From NCBI GenBank assembly GCA_020634435.1, contig JACKBS010000008.1:186001-250000 (forward strand): a DNA stretch of 64,000 nt. Direction: 5' to 3'. Below, piece after piece: positions 57,624 to 64,000 of the stretch. The notes beneath the pieces were generated by a model. The model did not search any database, was not told where the DNA came from, and was given only the letters and a program-made list of their open reading frames with translations. The translations under genes were made by a program, and so were the position numbers. Each line of letters opens with the position of its first letter. Position 1 is the stretch's first letter. This DNA comes from Ardenticatenaceae bacterium (lineage in GTDB: Bacteria > Chloroflexota > Anaerolineae > Promineifilales > Promineifilaceae).

Positions 57624-57662
57624 AAAAAAGACGGCCGTTTCTCAGAAACGGCCGTCTTTTTT
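57624..57662. terminator. Bidirectional terminator with two ACGGCCGT arms
   Basis: AAAAAAGACGGCCGTTTC on the left, 3-base loop, GAAACGGCCGTCTTTTTT on the right: perfect 18-bp stem with A and T tracts on both sides. It serves gltA and the convergent DUF2203 gene, and is built of two copies of the window-wide palindrome. Confidence 0.92.
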
Positions 57663-58035
57663 AATCAATTTCCTGCCGCCCGGCAAAACCGGTGTGCAGT
57701 TCGTGGAAATGACTGACGCTGTCTTCCCCATACCGCCAGCAGAGATAAACGTCACGGCCGTCGCGTTGCGAAAGAAAATCCAGCAGCCCGGCATTAACAT
57801 CCTTAATGACCACGCCATAAACCTGAATTTTTTCTAACATCCGCTCAATGGCCGCAAAATCTTGTGTGAGGATAGAGAGTTCAGCCGCCCCCACATTGCT
57901 GCGATAATCTCCCAGCAGGTGACCCATTTGCTGGGCCAGCCGCGAAGCGCGGGCGCGCCGAGCAAGGAGTTGTTTCATCAGCGGCTCTAGCCGGGGTAGC
58001 AAAGCATTGGCTTCTTCAACAGTGAAATATTTCAT
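57661..58035 (-). CDS. DUF2203 family protein
   Basis: 124 residues. MKYFTVEEANALLPRLEPLM start, KIQVYGVVIKDVNAGLLDFL and DGRDVYLCWRYGEDSVSHFH with WxxGE/HxxH-like ending match DUF2203, a small cytosolic family of unknown role. Its stop lies in the T tract of the shared terminator. Confidence 0.88.
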   Translation of the reverse strand: MKYFTVEEANALLPRLEPLMKQLLARRARASRLAQQMGHLLGDYRSNVGAAELSILTQDFAAIERMLEKIQVYGVVIKDVNAGLLDFLSQRDGRDVYLCWRYGEDSVSHFHELHTGFAGRQEID

Positions 58036-58045
58036 CAGATTTCAA

Positions 58046-58075
58046 TAAAAAAACGGGGCGTTTTCACGCCCCGCT
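58046..58075 (-). terminator. Terminator after the ErpA-type gene
   Basis: Minus-strand reading: GCGGGGCGTG, AAA, ACGCCCCG, then TTTTTTTATT. Short loop and long T tract. Confidence 0.88.
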
Positions 58076-58105
58076 GCAAAATCAACAAAAAACGAGAGGT
58101 CGCGC

Positions 58106-58501
58106 TTAGCCGCAGCTGCAACCACCGCCAGCAGCACCTTCGCTGCCCGCTGTTTTGAAGGAAGTGCCGCAGCCACAGCTGGAAACGGCATTGGGATTAT
58201 CAATCTTGAAGCCGCCACCCATGATGCTGTCTTCGTAATCAATAGTTGCGTTGTTCAGGTACATCATGCTAGTGGGGTCCACAAAAACCTTAACGCCATC
58301 TTTTTCGAAGACGTGGTCGTAAGGACGTGCTTCCGCTTCCAAAGCCATGCCATATTGCAGGCCCGAGCAGCCGCCACCGGAGACAAAAACGCGCAAACCA
58401 TGATTCGGAACTTCTTTTTGCACCAAGAGGCTCTTAATGGTGTTTACTGCGCCATCGGTCAGATTGATTGTTTCTACATTTGTTTGCTCAAGAAGGTCCA
58501 T
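58106..58501 (-). CDS. erpA: ErpA/HesB-type iron-sulfur cluster assembly/insertion protein
   Basis: A-type carrier that takes Fe-S clusters to apo-proteins, 131 residues. The three conserved cysteines appear in GGGCSGLQYGMALE and SCGCGTSF. The fold runs from VETINLTDGAVNTIKSLLVQ to IMGGGFKIDNPNAVSSC. A Gly/Ser/Ala tail ends GGGCSCG, with two extra Cys beyond the usual end. ErpA versus IscA is not certain from sequence alone. It has its own promoter and terminator. Confidence 0.9.
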   Translation of the reverse strand: MDLLEQTNVETINLTDGAVNTIKSLLVQKEVPNHGLRVFVSGGGCSGLQYGMALEAEARPYDHVFEKDGVKVFVDPTSMMYLNNATIDYEDSIMGGGFKIDNPNAVSSCGCGTSFKTAGSEGAAGGGCSCG

Positions 58502-58551
58502 GGTTCCTTTCCTTGTTTACGTGAATTGAGTTTCTTCTACACTGCGTGCAA

Positions 58552-58580
58552 ATTCTAGCAATGAAACGGACTCGTGTCAA
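58552..58580 (-). promoter_or_regulatory. Promoter of the ErpA-type gene
   Basis: Minus-strand reading: TTGACA (58580-58575), 17-base spacer, TAGAAT (58557-58552). About 50 bases before the ATG. Confidence 0.85.
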
Positions 58581-58668
58581 TTTGCGAAACTGTTTTCTTA
58601 TAAACTATCAACAGTTCATCTTGTGATTTTCTTGCCGTTTGACCTGCACTCTTGAGCAGGTTCACCAA

Positions 58669-58697
58669 TTGTCGCCAGTTCAGGGCCATGATACAAT
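58669..58697 (+). promoter_or_regulatory. Promoter of aspS
   Basis: TTGTCG at 58669-58674, 17-base spacer, TACAAT at 58692-58697. The leader of about 95 bases before the ATG contains CGGGACTCGCTCTCGGAAT, partly able to fold; I cannot call a T-box. Confidence 0.6.
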
Positions 58698-58796
58698 TTT
58701 CACAATCACAAGGAGCCGTATCTTAAGGGAACAGGGTTGGCTTGATTCAGCGGGACTCGCTCTCGGAATAGCTCTAGAAACGGAAGGTAAATCAAC

Positions 58797-60584
58797 ATGC
58801 TAAAAACACACAGCTGCGGTGAACTGCGGCTTGAAAACGTCGGAGAAATAGTAACGCTGGCGGGGTGGGTCAACCGCCGCCGCGACATGGGCGGGGTTAT
58901 CTTTATCGATTTGCGAGACCGCGATGGAAAAACGCAAGTTGTGGTGAATGCCAGCGAGACCAAAGAGGGTTTTGCCAGAGCTGAGCAGATTCGCAGTGAA
59001 TATGTCATTCAGGTGACGGGTAAAGTGTCGCAACGGCCGTCTGGCCAGGAAAACGAGAATCTGGCTACCGGGCACATCGAAGTGATTGCCAGCGAGGTAA
59101 CCGTGCTGAACCCGGCCAAAACGCCCCCGTTCCTCATCGACCGGGATGAGGTGGTGGACGAAAGCTTGCGGCTCAAATATCGTTACCTGGACCTGCGCCG
59201 CGAGCGCTTGCAGCGCAACCTGACCATTCGCCACAAAGCCATCAAGTTCATTCGTGATTTCCTGGACAAACGCGGCTTTTTGGAAGTGGAAACCCCCATC
59301 CTGTTCAAAAGCACCCCCGAAGGGGCCCGTGACTATTTGGTACCCAGCCGCGTGCATCCGGGCCAATTTTACGCCCTGCCGCAAAGCCCGCAGCAGCTCA
59401 AGCAGCTGCTCATGGTCGCTGGCTACGAGCGGTATTTCCAGATTGCCCGCTGCTTCCGCGATGAAGATTTGCGCGCTGACCGCCAGCCAGAATTTACCCA
59501 GCTGGACATGGAACTGAGCTTTGTCGAGCGCGACGACATTCTAAATCTGATTGAAGAGCTGATGATAGGCATGGTGAAACATGCCAGCCTGGTGCCCCTG
59601 GCCTACGAAAAATTCCCACGCTTGAGCTACGCCGATGTGGTGGACCGCTACGGCACCGATCGGCCCGATTTGCGCTACGGCTTGGAGCTGGTGAACATTA
59701 GCGACATCGTGGCTAACAGCGCCTTCCGCGTTTTTGCCGAGAATGTGGCGGCAGGCAACCCGGTGAAGGCGATTTGTGTACCGGGATGTGGCGACTACAG
59801 CCGCAAGCAGATGACTGAGCTGGAAGATTTGGCCAAGACCGCCGGAGCCAAAGGGTTGGCTTGGCTGGCCATCCACTCTGAGACGGAAGAGGTGCGCGGC
59901 CCTATCGCCAAGTTCTTTACCGTGGAGCAGCTGATCGACATTACTGAGCGGCTGAGCGCTGGCCCTGGCGACCTGATTCTGATCTCCAGCGATACCAAGG
60001 CGATTGTACACGAGGTGCTGCATACCCTGCGCACGGAAATGGGCAATCGGCTGGGCCTGACCAACACCAACACGCTGGCGTTTGCCTGGGTGGTGGACTT
60101 CCCGCTGTTTGAAGAGGCAATGGAAGATGGGCATTACGCACCGAGCCACCACATGTTTACCGCGCCGAAGCGGGCGCACATTCCGCTGCTGGACACGGAT
60201 CCAGGCCAGGTGCTGAGCGAACAGTACGACCTGGTGTGCAACGGTTTTGAGGTGGCTGGCGGCAGTATTCGTATCCACGAACGGCCGTTGCAGCGCAAAA
60301 TCATGGAACTCATCGGGTTCTCCTGGGAAGAGGCCGAAGACCAGTTTGGCCACATGCTGGAGGCGTTTGAGTATGGCGCACCGCCGCACGGGGGCATCGC
60401 CCCTGGTGTGGATCGACTGGTGGCCTTGATGGCCGGTGAACCCAACATCCGCGAGGTGATGGCCTTCCCCAAGACAGCCCAGGCCACCGACCTGATGGCC
60501 AGCGCCCCATCGCCCGTGGTGCAGCGCCAGCTCGACGAACTGCACATCGCGCTGGCGATTAAGGACAAAGCCAAAAAAGAGTAG
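58797..60584 (+). CDS. aspS: Aspartate--tRNA ligase
   Basis: Class II aminoacyl-tRNA synthetase, 595 residues, bacterial type with the GAD insertion. OB anticodon domain at the N-terminus (GEIVTLAGWVNRRRDMGGVI), motif 1 region KFIRDFLDKRGFLEVETPIL, motif 2 ARCFRDEDLRADRQPEFTQL, flipping loop VPSRVHPGQFYALPQSPQQL and motif 3 GIAPGVDRLVALMAGEPNIR. GAD domain about 280-415. Ordinary length. AACGGAAGG precedes the ATG. Confidence 0.96.
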   Translation: MLKTHSCGELRLENVGEIVTLAGWVNRRRDMGGVIFIDLRDRDGKTQVVVNASETKEGFARAEQIRSEYVIQVTGKVSQRPSGQENENLATGHIEVIASEVTVLNPAKTPPFLIDRDEVVDESLRLKYRYLDLRRERLQRNLTIRHKAIKFIRDFLDKRGFLEVETPILFKSTPEGARDYLVPSRVHPGQFYALPQSPQQLKQLLMVAGYERYFQIARCFRDEDLRADRQPEFTQLDMELSFVERDDILNLIEELMIGMVKHASLVPLAYEKFPRLSYADVVDRYGTDRPDLRYGLELVNISDIVANSAFRVFAENVAAGNPVKAICVPGCGDYSRKQMTELEDLAKTAGAKGLAWLAIHSETEEVRGPIAKFFTVEQLIDITERLSAGPGDLILISSDTKAIVHEVLHTLRTEMGNRLGLTNTNTLAFAWVVDFPLFEEAMEDGHYAPSHHMFTAPKRAHIPLLDTDPGQVLSEQYDLVCNGFEVAGGSIRIHERPLQRKIMELIGFSWEEAEDQFGHMLEAFEYGAPPHGGIAPGVDRLVALMAGEPNIREVMAFPKTAQATDLMASAPSPVVQRQLDELHIALAIKDKAKKE

Positions 60585-60631
60585 GCGAATTTCCTGGAAA
60601 CGCTTGATTCGGAGAAACTAAAATCGTATTT

Positions 60632-60668
60632 AAGCGGGGCACTTTGCTAAAAGGTGCCCCGCTTTTTT
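60632..60668 (+). terminator. Terminator after aspS
   Basis: AAGCGGGGCAC, 11-base loop, GTGCCCCGCTT, then TTTTGTGT. Lies between the convergent aspS and lipoprotein genes. Confidence 0.9.
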
Positions 60669-60679
60669 GTGTATGGGGT

Positions 60680-62728
60680 TTAGCGATTGGTTAACTGGTA
60701 AGCCAGGAGGCCCGTTTCCGGGTGCAAAAGGTAGAGCGTGTCGGCGGTAACGGCCGTTTCCATCAACGTCGTGGCCAGGGGAAGCTGTACGGTTTGCTCC
60801 AGCGGCTGGGGGTCAAAACTGTCGGTGAGGTCGTAGGGTTGTAAACGGCCGTCTGTCGTCACAATCCACAGCATGTTAGCAAACAGAAACAGCTGGCGTG
60901 CATTGCCCGGAATGGCCAGTTCCCGGACGATTTTGGGTTCCAGCGGATTGTCCGTAGCCACGGCCCACAGTGTACTGCCAGCGCAGGTCAACGCGCCCGT
61001 GCTGCATGACGTGCCCAGGTAGTAAGCTGCGTTTTGGTCGGGCCGCACGACCCCATCGGTGACCCAAAAGTTGGATGAAATGAAGTTTGCCGGAGTCAGG
61101 TGCATAGGATCGGCGGCGGACACGACGTAAATGCCGTTTTGACCCAGCAAATGCAGGGCGTCTGCACCCACACCCAAAATGGCGCTGATGCCGCCCTCGT
61201 AACAATCTTCACACGTCGCTACGGATTCCAGAACACCCGACGCATTCAGTCCAAAAGTGTGCAGCCCATTGCCGGTGCCATACAGCCATTCTCCGCTTTG
61301 CCAGATCGTGTTGATTTGGGGATCGATAACGGCCGTTGCCATTGGCTGTGTGGGGTTAGTCACGTCAAGCTGTACCAGGCCCGCGCCAGGGTATCCGGCG
61401 GCTGGGTCGGCGATTACCTGCACATTGCCGAGGAGTGCGCTGCCAAAGTTGTAGGTTTGCAGCGATAAAAATTGTTCGCGGCTCAAGGGATTGGTTAAAT
61501 CGAAGGTGAAAATCTCGCTGGGGGCGGCGCTGCCAGAGGTAAATCCGGCTGTTGCTTCGTTGAGCGGAACGGCCGTTCCCCAGGCCAATTCGCCCTGCAA
61601 AACTGGTGCGGCCGCGTCCGACAGGTCAATCAGGCTGAGGCCATGATCGTGGGCCACCACGGCCAGAGCATCGAGAAAGGCGACATCATTGGCGGTAAAG
61701 GGCAGTTCCGCGACAACCTCCGGCAGTTTGCCGATGGGGGTGGTGTCAATGTTCCAGATGAAGGAGGGTCCGGCGGGCGCAACCAGATAGCCAGTGTCGA
61801 TGAGCACGGCGATTTCTCCGCGCATCGTCATGAAGCCACCCTGGCGCGGCGTGCTGCCGTCGGTCAGGAAGCTGCCCAGGGCGGCATACCCCATCCGCGC
61901 GGCCTCCGCCGGGTTGGCAATGTTGAACATGTGGAAAAACTCGTTGGCGTATAACAAACGGCCGTCGGCCAGGGGCAATGCTGGTTGTACGGCAAATCCT
62001 TCAAAATCCGCCAGCTCGCCAATTGCCTGTGGCTGTCCGGGCTGCGTGATGTCAAAAATGTCGATGCGGCCCGGCTGGTTCACGAGCAGCAGATTGCCCG
62101 TGCTGGTGAGCCGGGTTGCCTGGCCAGTGGGCAGAGTGAGACTGGTCGTAGGCACGGCCGTTTCCAGTTGGCCAATGTCCCAGACGCTCAGGGTGGTTTC
62201 ATCGCTGCCGGTAACGGCCGTAACGTACAAAAAATCATTAGCGATGGCCATGCTTTGCGCGGTGCCTGCCAGTGGCAGACGGGCCACCGGCTGCATGTCG
62301 GGCAGATGGCGCACGTCTAACACCTCTATCCAGCCCGGTTCTGCCACCACGTAGGCGGCATCATTGGACAGTTCCAGCAGGTGCACCACGCCCCCCAGCG
62401 GCACCGATCGCCCCACCACCTGCGGATTGGCCGGATCGCTGAGCGAAACGGCCGTTACCCTGAGCCCTTCCCCCACAAAGGCCACTTCCCCAGCAACCGC
62501 CACAGCCATCGCCGCGCCGCCCACCTGATCTACCAACGTCAGTTGGCCCGTGGGCAGCACTTCGGCGGTTTCGGGGACGGCCGTTTCCGTGGCGGGTGGA
62601 ATCGGTGTGGGTGAGGGAACGGCCGTCGCGGTCGTTTCATGGCTGATCTCGTCGGCGGGCACGGTGGGCGTGCAGGCCGCTACCAGCGCCAGCAGCAAAA
62701 AAAGCCAGGGTAGCAGTTGTTTTTTCAT
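60680..62728 (-). CDS. Lipoprotein with LVIVD-type beta-propeller
   Basis: 682 residues. Signal peptide with lipobox LVAAC (Cys19), a Thr/Pro/Ala linker to about 60, then repeated beta blades of about 45 residues containing the pattern V...D.SDP..P...G (VTAVSLSDPANPQVVGR; IDIFDITQPGQPQAIGEL; LSLIDLSDAAAPVLQGEL), as in LVIVD repeat proteins, which form surface beta-propellers. Anchored to the outer leaflet by lipid. Binding partner unknown. Confidence 0.82.
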   Translation of the reverse strand: MKKQLLPWLFLLLALVAACTPTVPADEISHETTATAVPSPTPIPPATETAVPETAEVLPTGQLTLVDQVGGAAMAVAVAGEVAFVGEGLRVTAVSLSDPANPQVVGRSVPLGGVVHLLELSNDAAYVVAEPGWIEVLDVRHLPDMQPVARLPLAGTAQSMAIANDFLYVTAVTGSDETTLSVWDIGQLETAVPTTSLTLPTGQATRLTSTGNLLLVNQPGRIDIFDITQPGQPQAIGELADFEGFAVQPALPLADGRLLYANEFFHMFNIANPAEAARMGYAALGSFLTDGSTPRQGGFMTMRGEIAVLIDTGYLVAPAGPSFIWNIDTTPIGKLPEVVAELPFTANDVAFLDALAVVAHDHGLSLIDLSDAAAPVLQGELAWGTAVPLNEATAGFTSGSAAPSEIFTFDLTNPLSREQFLSLQTYNFGSALLGNVQVIADPAAGYPGAGLVQLDVTNPTQPMATAVIDPQINTIWQSGEWLYGTGNGLHTFGLNASGVLESVATCEDCYEGGISAILGVGADALHLLGQNGIYVVSAADPMHLTPANFISSNFWVTDGVVRPDQNAAYYLGTSCSTGALTCAGSTLWAVATDNPLEPKIVRELAIPGNARQLFLFANMLWIVTTDGRLQPYDLTDSFDPQPLEQTVQLPLATTLMETAVTADTLYLLHPETGLLAYQLTNR

Positions 62729-62740
62729 GACGTGCTCTTA

Positions 62741-62845
62741 GTACCTATCCGAATATTTGCCACAGAGTTCACAGAGATCATAGAGGCGAAGGTGCATTTC
62801 TCAGATTTCTCTTCTTCCTCTGTGGCTTTTTCGGATAGATTCTTA
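62741..62845. repeat. 105-bp GCCACAGAG repeat, copy 3
   Basis: GCCACAGAG (62759) and CTCTGTGGC (62818-62826) are inverted, with an outer pair CTATCCGAA and TTCGGATAG. It has the same length as 25856-25960 and differs at scattered sites. Its last three bases are the stop codon of the DUF1499 gene, and it lies 12 bases before the start of the lipoprotein gene. Confidence 0.87.
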
Positions 62846-63310
62846 GTTTTCAAACGCGGCGCGAACTTTTTCCATGCGCTGACGATTGGCTCCCGCATCG
62901 CCATAGCCAAGGCGGGAGGCCGAACGAAACTGAATCAGACCCGCCGGTTCATCGAAGTAAAACTCCACGTCATCCACAAAATGCCAGACGGCCGTTCTGG
63001 CCTCGGCATAAATGTAGGTGGGCGAGTCGGTGATGATGGTGTAGCTGGGATCGGCTTGCAGGATGGCCAAAATGGTGTCATGGGCAACGGCCGTATTCCC
63101 ATCATAGGCAATCGGTTCGATGGCGTGTTGCTCGTCGGTGGCCTGGGTTGAGACGCAGTTGGGACTATCTGGACAGGGTTGGAAACGGCCGTTGCTAACG
63201 CCCAAATTGTCCGGCATGGGGCTGGTACGGGTGATGAGCCAGCGCAGCAGCACAAAAGCAGCCAGGCCACCAACGATGAGAAAGATCGCGAGTTTGAGTA
63301 ATCGAGGCAT
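62843..63310 (-). CDS. DUF1499 family membrane-anchored protein
   Basis: 155 residues. One N-terminal membrane segment (about 6-25), then the DUF1499 domain: PCPDSPNCVSTQATDEQHAI, and WHFVDDVEFYFDEPAGLIQF with RSASRLGYGDAGANRQRME, the usual ending of this family. Role unknown. The stop overlaps the 105-bp repeat. Confidence 0.88.
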   Translation of the reverse strand: MPRLLKLAIFLIVGGLAAFVLLRWLITRTSPMPDNLGVSNGRFQPCPDSPNCVSTQATDEQHAIEPIAYDGNTAVAHDTILAILQADPSYTIITDSPTYIYAEARTAVWHFVDDVEFYFDEPAGLIQFRSASRLGYGDAGANRQRMEKVRAAFEN

Positions 63311-63382
63311 CTGTTTTCTCCAGAGTGTGATGAGTGGATTTTACTGTTGGTAATGGGCATTCTGGAAAATTTTCACCCTTAC

Positions 63383-64000
63383 CTAATCTCGCTCGCGCTT
63401 GAGCCAAAACGCAACCAGCAATGCCAACACGGCCACGCCTGCCGAAATGAGAAATGTTTCGGTGAGCACCTCAACGGTGACGTTGGTCAGGCCATCGGCC
63501 AGGGCACGTTGGTAGGTGGGGTCGCTTAGTGGCAAATCGGGCAGGTCGATGAGCTTGCGCAGAATCTCGAAGCGGTACAGGCCCCAGGCGGTGAGGCCAG
63601 ACAGCCCCACGCTCATGCCCATGAGGCGCAGCACAATCACCAGACTGCTGGCAATGCCTCGCTGATCTTCTGGGGCGGCGTTGATAACGGCCGTTCCAAT
63701 CGGCGCAATCACCAGGCCAAAGCCCGTGCCCAGGATGACCAGATGGGCTGCCATGTTTAGGTAGGGTGTGTCTACCAGCCAGAGCCAGCCCATGAGCCCC
63801 ATGCCCACAGCGCAAAAGAACAGACCAACGGCCGTTACCGGGCGATAGCTCCATCGTTCAGTCAGCTGGCCACCTGCCCAGGCCATGACGGCCATCGCCC
63901 CAGTCATGCCGCTGAGCAGATAGCCGCTGGTGAGAGCGGCCGTTTCCACATCAAATTCCAGCACATTGATCAACAGCGGCACATTCACCATGGCGATAAT
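63383..64000 (-). CDS. MFS transporter, C-terminal half (cut by window edge)
   Basis: At least 205 residues visible; the frame is open to the window end, so the real start lies beyond 64000. About six membrane segments; SGYLLSGMTGAMAVMAWAGG, GTGFGLVIAPIGTAVINAAP and EDQRGIASSLVIVLRLMGMS are typical of 14-TM drug/proton antiporters (DHA2-like). Substrate unreadable. Confidence 0.82.
   Translation of the reverse strand: MIAMVNVPLLINVLEFDVETAALTSGYLLSGMTGAMAVMAWAGGQLTERWSYRPVTAVGLFFCAVGMGLMGWLWLVDTPYLNMAAHLVILGTGFGLVIAPIGTAVINAAPEDQRGIASSLVIVLRLMGMSVGLSGLTAWGLYRFEILRKLIDLPDLPLSDPTYQRALADGLTNVTVEVLTETFLISAGVAVLALLVAFWLKRERD

Larger units (their letters stand above)
471..63840. repeat. Dispersed palindrome ACGGCCGT (often AACGGCCGTT), about 125 copies
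   Basis: An exact 8-base palindrome recurs about once per 500 bases on average, in coding and non-coding DNA. In genes it is read in all three frames: TAV, NGR/DGR, and RP after Glu or Lys. Examples are near 471, 3346, 8572, 24501, 45600 and 62217. Near-variants GCGGCCGTT are also common. Count by eye, so it is approximate. See findings. Confidence 0.9.

Noticed and set aside
58685..58796. T-box or other riboswitch before aspS
   Set aside because: The leader can fold in part, but I cannot find the conserved T-box sequence or a specifier loop.
1..64000. CRISPR array, tRNA or rRNA genes
   Set aside because: No regular repeat-spacer pattern and no cloverleaf or rRNA core that I could recognise on either strand.

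Overview
The window looks like a chromosomal segment of a Chloroflexota bacterium, probably of the Anaerolineae/Ardenticatenia kind. GC is moderately high and coding is dense. The gene content fits: SARP-type regulators fused to NB-ARC ATPases, CSLREA-type secreted beta-helix proteins ending in a short FLP/YLP tail, many Thr/Pro-linker lipoproteins, and an acyl-CoA mutase. I see no rRNA, tRNA, CRISPR array, complete insertion sequence or prophage. The strongest sequence-wide signal is the palindrome ACGGCCGT (often AACGGCCGTT). I counted about 125 exact copies by eye, inside genes and between them, which recalls the HIP1 palindrome of cyanobacteria.

Region 1 (1-12 kb, minus strand) is a division and cell wall (dcw) cluster in the order mraZ, rsmH, ftsL-like, ftsI-type PBP, murF, mraY, murD, ftsW, murG, cvpA-like, murC (cut by the window edge). 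An MraZ operator of four GTGG boxes with exact 10-bp period lies upstream of mraZ. Several gaps inside the cluster carry small hairpin repeat arrays.

Region 2 (12-20.7 kb) holds an Ig/zinc-ribbon membrane protein, a membrane protein with two probable effector-associated (death-like) domains, a GH-like lipoprotein, a YkvA protein, an FHA protein, the lipid II flippase murJ, a membrane protein plus winged-helix regulator operon with its own operator, and a small-protein/nucleotidyltransferase pair.

Region 3 (21-32 kb) starts with an isobutyryl-CoA mutase-type large subunit broken by one missing T. It continues with a minus-strand set (receiver domain, CPBP protease, glycine-zipper protein, lipoprotein, DUF6544-like protein), an E2-like acyltransferase overlapping a GT1 glycosyltransferase, a lipoprotein, a NarL-type two-component pair and a methyltransferase.

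Region 4 (32-51.7 kb) is accessory: a MalT/LuxR-like ATPase regulator, two small proteins of an unrecognised family (35029 and 41182), three secreted beta-helix proteins with a shared C-terminal tail, small lipoproteins, a DUF4242 protein, a decayed regulator gene, a luciferase-like oxidoreductase, a second CPBP protease, a secreted metallopeptidase-like protein, and two tandem SARP/NB-ARC regulators with the same promoter-operator design and apparently leaderless starts.

Region 5 (51.8-64 kb) is mainly housekeeping: rplU-rpmA-rpmE (the L31 protein is fused to an RNA polymerase alpha-CTD-like domain), tdk, hpt, a CCA-type nucleotidyltransferase, citrate synthase, DUF2203, an ErpA-type Fe-S protein, aspS, a beta-propeller lipoprotein, a DUF1499 protein and a truncated MFS transporter.
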